This document shows positions 34,301 through 46,500 of a stretch of 64,000 nt of DNA, piece after piece (position 1 is the first letter of the stretch; each line of letters opens with the position of its first letter). The position numbers and the translations under genes are program-made. The notes under the pieces were generated by a model. The model saw only the letters and a program-made list of their open reading frames with translations, did not search any database and was not told the DNA's origin. The stretch is from Arachnopeziza araneosa (taxonomy: Eukaryota; Ascomycota; Leotiomycetes; Helotiales; Arachnopezizaceae), in contig QYAI01000067.1 of NCBI GenBank assembly GCA_003988855.1, positions 1 to 64,000 of the forward strand, given 5' to 3'.

Positions 34301-36676
34301 CAAACCTAGTGACCAGGTAGATGAGCCGAAGGAACCACTAAGCCTCGACAAGATTAAGATTGGCTCCTCTTGGATCGCCTTCGTCAATAATGTTGGTAAC
34401 GATTGTCTATGGGTCAATCTCTCACCAAATGTTCGTGGGCGTATCCGCGCCTTGGATGTTTCTGACGATATTTTGTTATTGGAAGATTTGGAATCCAATT
34501 TTCCAGTAGGATCTGCCATCAGAGTACATGTTACAAATATAAATGCAGAGCATAATCGATTGGATCTCTCAGCTCGATCTTCTAATTCGTCAGAGCCAAT
34601 AACAATGAAGAATGTGAGCAAAGGCATGATCATTCCAGGAAAGATAGTCTGGCCTGATGCGAGACTTATCAAAGTGCAGCTTGGGGATAGTGTCATGGGC
34701 TCGCTTCACCTAACAGATCTTGCAGATGACTTTTCTGAGGCTGATCCAGCGAAATACTCAAAGAATGATATTGTTCGGGTTTGTGTCACAGATATTGATG
34801 AGTCTAATAAAAAAGTACGCTTGTCGACTCGACCCTCGCGAGTGTTAAATTCCTCACTACCTGTGAGAGATCCGGAGATCTCGACTGCATCACAGATAAA
34901 TGTCAATGACATCGTACGTGGATTTGTCAAGAATGTGTCGGATAAAGGACTATTTATCAATCTTGGTGGTAATGTAACTGCATATGCGCGGGTTTCCGAT
35001 CTATCAGACTCCTTTATCAAGGATTGGAAGTCAAATTTCGAAATTGATCAGCTTGTAAAGGTCAAAGTAATCGGGAAGAAGGATTCCTTGAACCAAGTTC
35101 AAGTCAGTCTAAGATCTTCGGTGATTGATAAAGACTACATTCCATTATTGACCTTCAATGACATGCAAGTTGGGCAAGTCGTCACGGGAAAGATAAGAAA
35201 AGTTGAGGATTACGGCGTCTTTCTTGTTGTTGACGGATCGAACAATGTTAGTGGCTTATGCCACCAGACTGAATTGGCCGAACAGCGTGTTCGTAACGTA
35301 AAAGAACTTTACGAAGTAGGCGATGCTGTCAAGGCCAAGGTCCTAAAAATCGATACGGAAAAGGATAGAATCAATTTTGGGCTCAAAGCCTCATATTTTG
35401 ACGATGGCATTGAGTCGGAAGACGACAGCGGGGAGGATGACGAGAGTGGAATGCAAGGCGTTGAGTTGACCGATTCTGATGAAGAAGATCCGGGAGATGG
35501 AGAAGGTGGTGCTGATCTTGATCTCGATGACGTGCGAAGTATAGAGAGTGCAGCAGGAGTTGAAAACGATTCTGATGAAGATATGCCGGACATTGGAGAG
35601 CAGGCGACTGTTTCTGCCCTCCACTCTGGTGGCTTCGATTGGAATGCAACTATTCTCAACGAGGCAGATGATTTGTCTGACGTAGCGTCTCAGGCTTCTG
35701 AAGCAGACCAGAAGACGAAGAAAAAGAAGAAAAGAAAATCCGAGATCCTTGTGGATAGAACGGGAGATCTTGATATCAATGGGCCTCAATCTGTCAGTGA
35801 CTTTGAGCGACTGCTTCTGGGCCAGCCCGACTCATCGCAGCTATGGATCCAATATATGGCATTCCAAATGCAACTCAGTGAGCTAATTAAAGCAAGAGAA
35901 GTAGCGGAGCGTGCTATCAAGAGTATAAATATTCGCGAAGAGACCGAGAAACTGAATGTGTGGATTGCGTTGCTGAACCTTGAAAATGCCTATGGTAGCG
36001 ACGAGACGGTTGAGGAGGCCTTCAAGCGAGCATCTGAATACAATGATGCCCAAGAAGTTCATGAAAGATTGACCAGTATTTACATACAGTCTGGAAAGCA
36101 CGATGTAAGTCCCTGACGCCATCTATCTTCGACATCTATGTTAATAATGAATAGAAAGCAGATACTCTCTTCCAAGTGCTAGTCAAAAAGTTCTCTCAGT
36201 CGCCAAATGTGTGGTATAATTACGCCCACTTCTTGCATACTACCGTGGCTTCTCCTGATCGCTCTCGAGCCCTACTACCTCGTGCAACGCAGTCATTGCC
36301 GCCTCATACACATCTTAATCTTACTCTGAAATTTGCAGCTTTAGAATTCCACTCTCCCTCGGGATCACCTGAACGTGGACGGACTATGTTTGAAGGTCTC
36401 CTGTCTACTTTCCCCAAAAGACTTGATATTTGGAATCAGTTATTGGATCTCGAAATACAACAGGGAGATCGGGAAATCATTCGTGGAGTATTCGAACGTG
36501 TAGTGAAAACAAAAGGTCTTAAGCCTAAAGGAGCAAAGGCATGGTTCAAGAAGTGGTCTGAATGGGAAGAAATAAATGGAGACCACAAAAGCCGCGAGAA
36601 AGTGAAAGCAAAAGCAACAGAATGGGTGCAGGCGGCGTCTCAGAAAAAGGTCCAGGACGGCTTAGAAGATTCGTGA
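31316..36676 (+). CDS. RRP5: rRNA biogenesis protein Rrp5
   Basis: Exons 31316-31609, 31659-36104 and 36155-36676 give 1753 residues (yeast Rrp5 is 1729). A basic N-terminus leads into about a dozen S1 RNA-binding repeats (about residues 99-1343); clear ones include GSLVLGQVSQINDHEIALSL and GQVVTGKIRKVEDYGVFLVV. An acidic linker (about 1345-1460) follows, then HAT/TPR-like helices (from SDFERLLLGQPDSSQLWIQY, about 1478) to the end. Rrp5 sits in the early 90S pre-ribosome and is needed for cleavages producing both 18S and 5.8S rRNA. Nearly all S1 repeats are in one 4.4-kb exon. The last intron falls inside the HAT region. Confidence 0.97.
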
Positions 36677-36846
36677 GATTCAGAGTACTAAAATGACTCG
36701 CTATGGAACTTTACGTGGAGTTTTGGCGCATAAAACCTTGTGAGATCATCGGGACGCATGATTTGAAGGCCTTCCAAACAAACTTAGCGAGGATGACTTT
36801 GAATGTCATTAAGTAGCTAACACTATAATACAAAAATAGTTTACAT

Positions 36847-37655
36847 CTATTTTTCGCTAACTGATGATCTCTGAAATGCCGTTTGTTCCTCCTGAGCGCG
36901 TAATGCTTCTATACGGTCATCTATCAGTGCAATCTCTACCTCGACCTTGAGAAGTTTCTCTCTTAACATATCCTCATACTCGCTATCTGAGAGAGCTTTC
37001 ATGAATTTAGAGTTCATCCACGATTTCTTCTCCCGACGGATTATTTCTGGTTTATTTGACGGTTGAGCTCCGAGTTTATTGTATATCGCTTGTCCAGTAG
37101 CTCCGAAAAGAGCAAACATAATAGCTCCAGGTATCATGTTCTTCCGACTTCCTGAGAAATATTAGACTTGATCGACTACTCACTTAGGAATACTCACGGA
37201 GAAGGCCGCCAGCAGCGCCACTAACAGCGCCGGCAATGGCACTGGCTGAGACTTGGTCTCTTGTAGTTACTTTATCTTCGCCCCAGGCATGAATGACCAA
37301 GCCCCTAGATGCTAAATTGAGAAGATTAACGATGAAATAATGAGAATAATATTGGTGTGAGCTTACCCGTGAAGGTTGTACCGAGAGTGAACCACTGGAT
37401 CCCAGAGGCTAGAGCAAAGAGTGCTGGAGGGCTGGATCGAACAATACCAGCGAATCCTCCAACCATGAATCCGGACATACCTAGATGAGATTGTGAGCGT
37501 CATGATGCACAAAAGCGTGTGCATCAAAGCTACGTACCCGCAAGGCCGCCAATTTGAAGAGCTGGCCAGATGATCTCGACAAGTTCCGGTGGCAATCCAT
37601 TTCGACGTGGTGGATTTCGAGTCTCTCCTTTCGGCGCTTCAGGTTCTCTTGCCAT
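36847..37655 (-). CDS. Tim17/22/23-like membrane protein
   Basis: Exons 37538-37655, 37367-37480, 37198-37311 and 36847-37151 all join in phase 1 to 216 residues. Four short hydrophobic, Gly-rich segments are seen: LQIGGLAGMSGFMVGGFAGI, SSPPALFALASGIQWFTLGT, SASAIAGAVSGAAGGL and NMIPGAIMFALFGATGQAIY. This is the pattern of the Tim17/Tim22/Tim23 superfamily, which are inner-mitochondrial-membrane translocase-like or peroxisomal proteins. The C-terminal third is a charged helix (EYEDMLREKLLKVEVEIALI), probably coiled coil. It is not a canonical Tim17, Tim22 or Tim23, and the exact subfamily is uncertain. It is head to head with the eIF4B-like gene (453 bp). Confidence 0.7.
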
Positions 37656-38108
37656 ATCGCTTTTCACTTTCTGAATCGTGCATGAGTTGGGTTGCATGTG
37701 AAGTCGAGGATTGATCAGAAATCCCGTGTCACCAATAGTGGCCTCGTCGTATAAAAGATAAAATCAGACCAATTTTGAACTCATAAGTAAATAACTAATA
37801 GTTTTATATAAAAGAGGACCAACTCCGAGTATTTCGAGGTGAATTTCAAGTGCAAAATTGGTTAGATAATAAGTGACGCTTGGACCCTGCTTAATCCTTG
37901 CCTCTTTTTAATTTTTGCCTTGGACCGCACACTCAACTTCCAAAGTCGATCCATATCGACCGCAGCATCACCAAGTTCCTAGAACTTGACCAAAGACAAA
38001 CTCAACCAAGCAGTAGCATTGAAGGATTTCGCATCCTTCGACAATTCTCCAAGGGACAACGCGCAGACCTAGACTTCGCGCGTAACGTCTTGGAAAAAAG
38101 CCGCAATC
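37656..38108. promoter_or_regulatory. Bidirectional promoter, Tim17-like gene and eIF4B
   Basis: This 453-bp non-coding stretch lies between divergent starts. It includes AT-rich text (about 37740-37880). The 100 bp before 38109 is probably eIF4B leader. Confidence 0.5.
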
Positions 38109-40184
38109 ATGGGTAAGCCTGGTCTCCTGGCCCCTCTCTGAATGCTCTGTCTCCGGTTCGGCGCAGATGGTTGCGCATATGGTTCATTTGAATATTCGCT
38201 AACCTATTTCTATTACAGCTCCTAAAAAGAAAGAGCAGCAGAAGATGTCCCTCGGGGCCTTCTTGACCGACGAAAGTGAGATGGATCTTGCAAGCCTGCT
38301 TCCTAAATAGCCGCCTGCTAACTGGTTACAGAGATGGGGTCTTGGGCAGATGAGATGGAAGATATGCCTGTTTGTAAGTTCTTACTCACAACCCAATTCT
38401 TCATGTGAAGCTGCTAATATTGTTTCATAGCTGGTCCGCCCCCTCGAATCCCTGAGTCGATCGTGACGCCATACTGACAGAATTCTAGATTCTCGAACTA
38501 GCTACGGAGGTGGTGAGCGCCGCACCTACAGCTCTACAACTGGGACATATGGCAGTGGGAATACTGGAGGTGAGACATTTGCCTCCTCTCCGAGCTAGGG
38601 ACTAACGATTGTTCAAGGGTACTCGGTGCGCGAGGAGCTGCCATTACCTGACAAGCCTCCATATACTGTCCACCTTGGAAACCTCTCTTTTGATGCCACC
38701 GTCGGCGACGTCACTGACTTCTTCGCTGGATGCGAATGTACTAATGTTCGAATCATCGAGGATAAATTGGAGATGAAGCCCAAAGGATTTGGTTACGCGG
38801 AATTTGCTACTCGTGATGGCTTGAAGCAGGCTTTGACTTTGAATGGCAGTCAATTCCAAGGACGTAACATTCGAATTAGTGTTGCGGATCCTCGTGAGTA
38901 TCCTTATTCTCTGGCGTGTTATATTCGCTAACCATATTTCTTGCAGCTAAGGACCGGGGTGATAGACCAGAAGCTAGAGAGCTGAATGACTGGAGCAGAA
39001 AAGGCCCACTGCCAGATCTTCCAAACCGAGGTGGTAGTCGTCGTGATTCGGACCGTGGATTCGGTTCTGACTTCGGCGGAGAGCGTAAGGAGAGGTACCC
39101 AGAAGGTGATGGTAAAATCCGTGACTTTGGAAACTGGGAACGCAAGGGTCCGTTGTCTCCGATTCTTCAACCAGAACGCCCCCCACGTGAAGGTGGTCGC
39201 CCAAGAACGAATGATGGACCTCGGGGTGACGGGTTGAAAGATCGCAGATCATCTCCAGCTGCATGGGGCGAGGGCCGTCCTCAGGGCTCACAAGATGGCT
39301 CGAGACCACCCAGACGTGAATTCCAAGAACGACCTGCAGTCGAGCGTGTACCCACAGCCGCAGAACAGGACAACCAATGGCGCGCAAAGATGAGACCTGA
39401 TCCTCCAGCAGCAAAATCACCGGTACCTTCTCGCGATGGTAGCGCCCCTTCATCGCCAGCTATTGGTGCCGCCCTTCCCGTGGGCCGGCCAAAATTGAAC
39501 CTAGCCAAGAGGACAGTTTCTGAAGCTCCCGATCTACCATCACCTGCATCGGGCTCTGGAGATGCCAAAGCAAGTCCATTTGGCGCTGCACGTCCAATTG
39601 ACACGGCGACCAAGGAGAAAGAGATCGAAGAGAAGAGATTGGTGGTACTGCGCGAGAAAAAGGAAGCCGAGGAGAAAGCCAAGGAAGAGGCGCGGGAGGC
39701 TGCAAAGACCGCCAAGGCAAACGAGGAAGCTGCCGAGAATGAGAAGAAAGTTGAGATTCTACAGCGAGCTGAGGCCAGCGATGATGGCGAAAAGAGCAGC
39801 GAGACCATTGAAAAGGAGAACCAGAACGGCAATATTGTTGAGGACAAAGCTGTTAAGCCAAAGGAAGTTACTCGAGACATCAAGTCCAGAGCATCTGAGT
39901 CGAGTGCATGGAGACGCGCATCAGGCGGTCCCCCACCTCCAAGGGATGATATCCCACGAGGTCCTAGAGGCCGAGGTGGCCGTGGTCGAGGTGAAGGTCG
40001 TGGAGGTCCAAGAAACTATGAAGACAGACCTGCGAGACAGAATGGAAGCGGCTCACCAGTAGTAGCTGCTCCCGCGTCAACAGGCGATTCAGAAACTACA
40101 GCTGTTGAAGAAGATGGTTGGAGTACTGTTTCAAAACCCAAGAAGAATAACCGTGGCGGACCTGCACGCGCAATTGCATCTTAG
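38109..40184 (+). CDS. TIF3: eIF4B-like translation initiation factor with RRM
   Basis: The first exon codes only ATGG (38109-38112). It is followed by 38219-38275 (PKKKEQQKMSLGAFL), 38332-38373 (MGSWADEMEDMPV), 38489-38569, 38618-38893 and 38947-40184, giving about 565 residues. The RRM (YTVHLGNLSFDATVGDVTDF ... RNIRISVADP) spans about residues 70-150. A DRG/RG-rich region with repeated WxRKGPLP and WERKGPLSP units follows, then a Lys/Glu coiled coil and an RGRGGRGRG box. eIF4B stimulates the eIF4A helicase and ribosome recruitment. The join between 38373 and 38489 is uncertain: direct splicing and a 3-nt microexon (38431-38433) both keep frame. The downstream exons all agree. Confidence 0.9.
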
Positions 40185-40925
40185 ATGAGCAAACCTCGAT
40201 ATACCAACTTCAGCAATTCTCCGGTACTAAAGCAGAAATGCAAATGGACTTTATAATGCGACTTGCTGGAATCAATACAACATCCCTCCTCATGATTTCC
40301 TTTGGCGTTGGATCTTCTAGTCATGTGTCTAATCTTGACGCTCATTCCTGGACACTCCAGGGCTTTGGGAAAACGTATCCGGTAAAATGGCTTCTTGCAA
40401 AATTAGAGAACCTCTATGGAATGGTCTTTCAAGACGAAACTTTTTAGTCACTATGCATGTTTCTCATGAGATCTCTCTAGCTGTCCAACCACTATTTCTT
40501 TAGCATGTCAAAATGCCTTTGTGAATATCTGGATGGCTCTATTAAGCGGGTTGCCTATCAAAACTCCTTCTATCGTAAGATGAGATGTCTGGTAGGGCCT
40601 GCTTTCTCTATCTCGCATACAGAGGCGGCTAGCTGGTGAATGGGACATAGACAGTGGATGCGTCATCGCGCTGGTTGGTTTGTAATTTTAACCGAGTTTT
40701 TCGTCGCGGGCAAATAGAGTCGTGGCAATTGTACATTCAGTATGTGACGGTGATTATATTATGTTGTATACCATCTTTCTTGGTAGAAACCTCACCCTGG
40801 GTCTAACCTGGGTCAGCATCTGACATTAGGTCAGTATCTAACCTTCAGTCCACATCATGCTCCATGCTTCTTTCTAAGCACATGGATCTTTTCCAGTTTA
40901 CAATGTTTCCATGTTTCCGCCAATC
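40185..40925. other. Convergent intergenic region
   Basis: This 741-bp stretch holds the 3' ends of eIF4B (+) and the JmjC gene (-). No gene is seen. A short three-copy repeat sits at 40802-40854. Confidence 0.55.
40802..40854. repeat. Three imperfect 17-18 bp tandem copies
   Basis: The units TCTAACCTGGGTCAGCA, TCTGACATTAGGTCAGTA and TCTAACCTTCAGTCCACA follow one another directly. Confidence 0.65.
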
Positions 40926-42338
40926 TCAACCAGTATCATCTTGCAGGGCTACACTCCTCACAAAATTACATAGCGGATAAAACCCTCCGGAGAAATCCAT
41001 ATCATGCCTATCAAATCCGAAATCAGTGTCATTATCAGCGTCGACATCAACATCTCGAGCACGTCCTTCCACCACCCAGCAGATGAAATCACAGATGACT
41101 GACCAGTAATTAACGGCACAGCAGATACCTTCCTCGGAACAAGACTGCGACACCTTGTGATACCTACGTCTCTGAATCAGCCGTGATATTCTATTGATGG
41201 TGAGAGACGCGAACCACATGGCGGGCAGATACAGCATATCACCCGGGTCCAGCGTTACTCGCATTGGGACGGCGAGGTGGGAGTAGGCGGTCGTGTGGTG
41301 CGTCTCGAGTCCATCCGGGTCCCAGGTGGCGAATGGAACTCGACCGCTATCGCTGCTGCTGTTGCTGGCATCTCTCTGGATCGAGAGAGTGCCATGGGAG
41401 GGGCGGTGGTAGGTTGCCGGGGGGAGAAGCTGCTCTGCTACGCTGGGGTGGAAGATCGGGGGGAGGAGCACGAAATATTTCTGGCCGAGGATCTGGACGT
41501 AGATGTTCTGGTCTTGATATTAGACTGCAACTCCCAAGACCATGCCAAGGACTTGGCCTCTGAATTATCGATGCCAGAGAATCGATACACTTACCTCATA
41601 GTTATCCTTGTGGAGTGCCGTCACCGATCGTGAATTCCCAATCCAGAGATTGATGGCTTCGGGCTCGTTCTGAAGTGCAATTCTGGCCCATGGGATCTCC
41701 TTCTCGACGTGGGAGAAGAGGGTGGCATACTCGTTGCGCAGATTGTCGTTTTCTGGAGAGGGTCACTAGGATATCCAACGGGAGAGGAGTTGGGGGTTCA
41801 CTACGGGTCTGGGCATATCGAACCTCCCCTTCACTGCCAGTCTTCTCCTGCTCAGCAACATAATCTACAAACTCGTCAAAAGGCTGCTGTTCTTCCCACG
41901 GCTTCACAAAAAGCAACGTTCCACCCTCGGTCTTTGTCGGCGCATCGGCTCTCCTACAGTACCATGTTGTTATCAGCAATAGAGACTTTATTGACTCGGC
42001 ACCGATAGCCTGACTCAAGGAGCAAGTTGTGCTCTTGTCCTGGTTCTCGGCCCATGATTGACAAGTCCTTACCCGTTGGGAGTCACCGCCACAGTGACAC
42101 TCTGCCCCACCAATAGTCGTTTTAACGTGGCCAGGTCCCACCTGCGCGTCGCCTCCCACGAGGCGGCTCCGTTCCGCAGCACGAAGGGCCGGTTACGAGC
42201 GACATGTCGCATGAACTCCAAGGCCGATGGGGCATCCGTGAGCTCGTCGATAGAGGCGTCGTTGAGCTCGTTGTAGCCCGTCAGGAGCTCGGATATTGCG
42301 GCCTCTGCGGGATCCATCGGACTTCGGGGTTGCAGCAT
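40926..42338 (-). CDS. JMJD7-like JmjC (cupin) hydroxylase
   Basis: Six exons (42073-42338, 41805-41953, 41595-41752, 41215-41507, 41104-41163, 40926-41007) join to 335 residues. The iron-binding triad of 2-oxoglutarate oxygenases is visible: His186 and Asp188 in VTALHKDNYENIYVQILGQK, and the distal His at about 291 in WYHKVSQSC. RPFVLRNGA near residue 50 and NEYATLFSHVEKEIPWARIA fit the JMJD7 family, which in animals hydroxylates a lysine of DRG GTPases; the fungal substrate is not established. The end, DMDFSGGFYPLCNFVRSV, is a family signature. A second ATG lies seven codons in (42317). The antisense strand is also rather open, but only this strand makes motifs. Confidence 0.85.
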
Positions 42339-43599
42339 GACGCGAAGGGCAATTTGGGCTTGGCGGTTGCGTTGATGCCAATTTGAAAATGGTGGATGGA
42401 GTTTTCTATTCTTGTGACGCCGGTCACGTTTATTGCTTTTTCGCCGGCGTTGTTGTGCTGAGGATACGGAGGTGGGACTTGCAGCCAGGCTTTTCCAAGA
42501 TGCCCTAGAAGATTAGGCCAAGGGCTCGTCCTTCTCTTCCCCGTAATGTTGGCTGGTGTCACGGTCTGGCTGAGTTGTCCAAAAATACTGAACGTTATGC
42601 ATGTAATAAATAGTGGCTGCACAGTTATGCACGCCAAGATTTCCAACACGAGCATGGCCCCTAGCAAAACACCAAACATCCAACAACACCCCATTCCAAG
42701 AGCGGGACTAACAGGGCGGGATCAGCACCTGGACCCGCCCAAGCCTTTCCTCTTCCTCTCCCTCACGTCCCTTTTGGTCAAAATTGATTTGCTTCAGGTT
42801 CGTCAGCGTCCATGCTCATTGGGCGCGCTCCACTACAGCTCTGTCGACCGTCGACTGTCGGTCCCGACGACTTGCTTTCTCCTGCGTGGCTGATAGGGCA
42901 TTCTCGGCCTGTTATCCGTGTCGTGTTGTCCGTCGTTCTCCTCTGGGATCAGGGTCTGAGAGTGCTCACTCAGACACTCCGTGGGGAGATGCCTCTGCCC
43001 CAGAGCGCAGCGGCAGCTTCTCGGTTGGCTCTAGGGTCATGATCTTCAGGGTATTCAGCCGGTAATATCTTTCGGACGTCTGATTTCAATTCCTCAATTT
43101 GGGCGACAACGTCAATCTGTTTAAACGCATTGTGGAAGTGTGTTCTTTCGGGATTTCTGCCCCTTCAATGGCGCCACGGCTCCTCCTTAATGTTGCTCGA
43201 CGCGTCAACGAACGGCGCTTTAAGATGCCAATCTCTCCCTATCGAAGCCACACGGCGTCGTGGCTGACAGGACGAAATTTGTATGGGCTGATCAGTTGAC
43301 AAGTTTCAGTCCACTGACCCACCCGCGCTGCAATAATACGAGCCAAAGCGGCTTGTCCAGGAACCTGCATACGCTCCTGTGCCCTTTGAGTAAGCCCAGG
43401 TCAGATCACGATGCGGCTGAGACCGACCCCCAAAAAAACTTCGCAATAAGTACTCGAGGCTGCCCTGTCGTCGTTCGCTTTGGTCCCATCGCACTGTGTT
43501 TTCGTCGAACGGTTTTGCGTATCCACCTGCCAGCGCGGCCATACACTCGTTTATCGGTCTTTATTGTGCCGATTATATTATACTTAATAATCTTTAATC
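42339..43599. promoter_or_regulatory. Divergent intergenic region before the WSC peroxidase
   Basis: The 1261-bp stretch between the JmjC gene and the peroxidase has no conserved gene. Short open frames at 42784-43065 and 43260-43688 have no recognisable content. AT-rich ATTATATTATACTTAATAAT at about 43570-43590 directly precedes the peroxidase start. Confidence 0.5.
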
Positions 43600-46500
43600 A
43601 TGAGGTTCTGTCCTGCGGTGCTCGGCTTGCTGACAGTGTTTTTGGGAGTGGGAGAAGCGATACCAACATGGCCAGCTCCGATCGATGAGTTGGAGGATGT
43701 GATGTTCTTGAATACAGGATATAAAAACAGAGGTTTCGCCGCGCATATCACCCCCTGTTCGTTTTCAGAGTTTGGAGCTGGACGTCAAACAGCCGCCGAA
43801 TGGCTTCGAATCGGATTCCATGACATGGCAACTACAAACGTCAACTTCGCTCCCCATGGTGGCATTGACGGTTCGATCGCTTTTGAGTTGAACAGTGGTG
43901 AGAACATTGGGGCGGGATTTGCTACTACATTGACGACATATTCGGGCCTGTTCAATACTAGATTGCCCATATCAGATTTGATCGCTCTTGGAGTCTATGC
44001 ATCCGTACGAGGATGTGGTGGCCCAATCATTCCAATGCGTGGAGGGAGAGTGGATGCGCTCAAATCAGGCCCAATCGGTGTTCCTCAACCCCAGAACGGA
44101 CAAGGAGTCTTCACCTCCCAGTTCTCGAGAATGGGTTTCAACACCGTACAGATGATCCAGATGACCGCTTGTGGTCATACTCTAGGTGGAGTCCATGCTG
44201 GAGATTTCCCAACAATTGTGGTGCCAGGAACTGCACCAAACGATTTCCAATTATTTGATAATACTCTCACATTTGACAACGGCATCGCTACTCGTTATAT
44301 CAATGGCCCCAACACAGATCCTCTGTCTGTCGGCCCCGCGGCCGCGCCGTCTAATGGCAGAGATTCTGATAATGCGGTATTCACAGCAGACGGCAATGCT
44401 ACCTTACAGGCCATGACTGATGCAGCCACGTTCAACTCTATGTGTACTACCATCCTACAGCAGATGATCGAGGTTGTTGATCCAGCAATTGTGACTCTCT
44501 CGGATATCATCCAACCATATGAAGTGAAGCCTTCTGGACTTCAGTTGGAATTGTCAAGCACTGGAGCACAATTATTCTTTACTGGTGACATACGGGTACG
44601 GACGACCGTCCGAAGTGCAGCTCAGATTGCGTCTCTCGTGCTTACTTATACTGATCGCACCGGAGCTACTGGAACCATCACTACCACTGTCAGCGGTGTA
44701 GCCGCTGGTTTCGATGAGGGTTTCACTGTAAGTTATTCATTTTTGTTTTGAACGATGTTGACAATTTTAGTTCTATGGCTTCAGTAAAAGTATCTCGGCG
44801 ACTACCTCTATCACATCTTTCACCGTGGCGATTACTCTCACCACTGCAGCAGGTGGAACTACGACGACTTACAACAATAATGGCGCTGGATTCCCTGTCC
44901 AAGATTCAGTCATTGTTCAGGTGCCTCAGAGTTGTCTTAATAGTGGTAACTTGACCGTTGTCGCGGCTGTTCGAAACACTATCACTGGAAATGTGACCCT
45001 AGGTGTCACTCAGAAAGTCCCGCGTACCTTGCCAAGAGGCATGGTGGTTCCAGCCTTGACTACCACCCAATACCTATTGACCCAGGGAGCCACACTGGGA
45101 CCTTTTACCATCTATAGTGGTGTTATGACTCTTACAAATGTGACTGGTATTGGTTCGAAGTTTGGAGTAACCGCCGGAACCTTTACAGACGACTTCTATG
45201 ATGCAACAGCACTGAGCTCTTCTTGCTTGGCTGTAGGTGCCACGCCGACCGTCAGTTCCACTTCATCTACTTCTGCTACACCAACACCTACTCTCACTCA
45301 CAAGCAAACCGTGGGAGCCTATACCTTCCAAGGATGTTATACAGAAGGAAACGGAGTTAGAGCATTATCTGCGGCTTCCTTCTATGACTATAATGCGATG
45401 ACCATTGAAGAATGCGCCACCAGCTGCGCTATCTATACTTATTTTGGTGTAAGTGAGCTTTACCGAAGTTTAATGTCAATGCTAACTTGCCATCTACAGG
45501 TCGAATATGGCGGAGAGTGTACATTTACCACTCCTAATCTTTGACTTTATGACTAACTCCAATATCTAGGTTATTGCGGCAACACGCTCGCTTCTTCATC
45601 TACTCTCGCTGCTCTTACGGATTGTAATTTCATCTGTCCCGGTAATAAATACGAATACTGCGGTGCTGGAAGCAGACTCGAGTTGTATGAACTTACTTCA
45701 GCTCTCACCAGCTCTTCAGTATCGACAACGAAGGCGACGACTTCTTCGTCATCTACCATCACAACAAAGCCTCCATCTACATCTACAACCCCGACTAGCA
45801 CGAAACCAAGTTCGACTTCCAGCTCTTCAATCAGCGTAAGCCATTCAAAGTCCTCAACAAAATCTTCTAGCTCTACCAAAAGTTCTTCGAGCTCTGTCAA
45901 AAGTTCGTCGAGCTTAGTTAAAAGTTCTTCGAGCACTGCCAAAACCACAAGCTCTACCAAGAAATCTACTTCTACTACGAAGTCTTCTAGCACTTCCAAG
46001 GCTACTAGCACTTCCAAGGCTACTAGCACTTCCAAGGCTACTAGCACTTCCAAGGCTATTAGCACTTCAAAGTCTTCAAGTTCATCCAAAACTTCGAGCA
46101 GTTCAAAACATTCAACTACAACCAGCTCGTCTAAAACATCGACTAACACAAAAAAGCCATCCAGTACTTCCACGTCTGTAGCTTCGACCACTACAGCTCC
46201 GTCAACACCCACTGCATCAACATTGGGTATCAAGCCAACAGTCGGCGCCTATAGCTACATTGGTTGCTACACTGAAGCAACCAGTGGTAGAGCGTTGTCT
46301 GATGCCTCATTCTTCGATTACAATGCCATGACTTTGGAGGAGTGTGCAACTGACTGCGCTGCGTATCAATATTTTGGTGTTGAATACGGTGGCGAATGTA
46401 AGTGTGACTGTACTCAGAGGAATTAAATCTAACAATCATAGGTTACTGCGGCAATTCTATCAGTTCTACCTCAGGTCTGGCACCAAATCAAGCCGACTGC

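Noticed and set aside
39281..39883. 200-codon minus-strand open frame rich in Ser, Phe and Ala
   Set aside because: It is antisense to the Lys/Glu-rich exon of the eIF4B-like gene, whose RRM and motifs are on the plus strand.
41264..41633. Plus-strand open frames over the JmjC gene
   Set aside because: Iron-binding and family motifs appear only on the minus strand; the opposite frames are a by-product of codon use.
45571..46233. 220-codon minus-strand open frame rich in Val, Glu and Leu
   Set aside because: It is the shadow of the Ser/Thr/Lys-repeat linker of the WSC peroxidase on the other strand.
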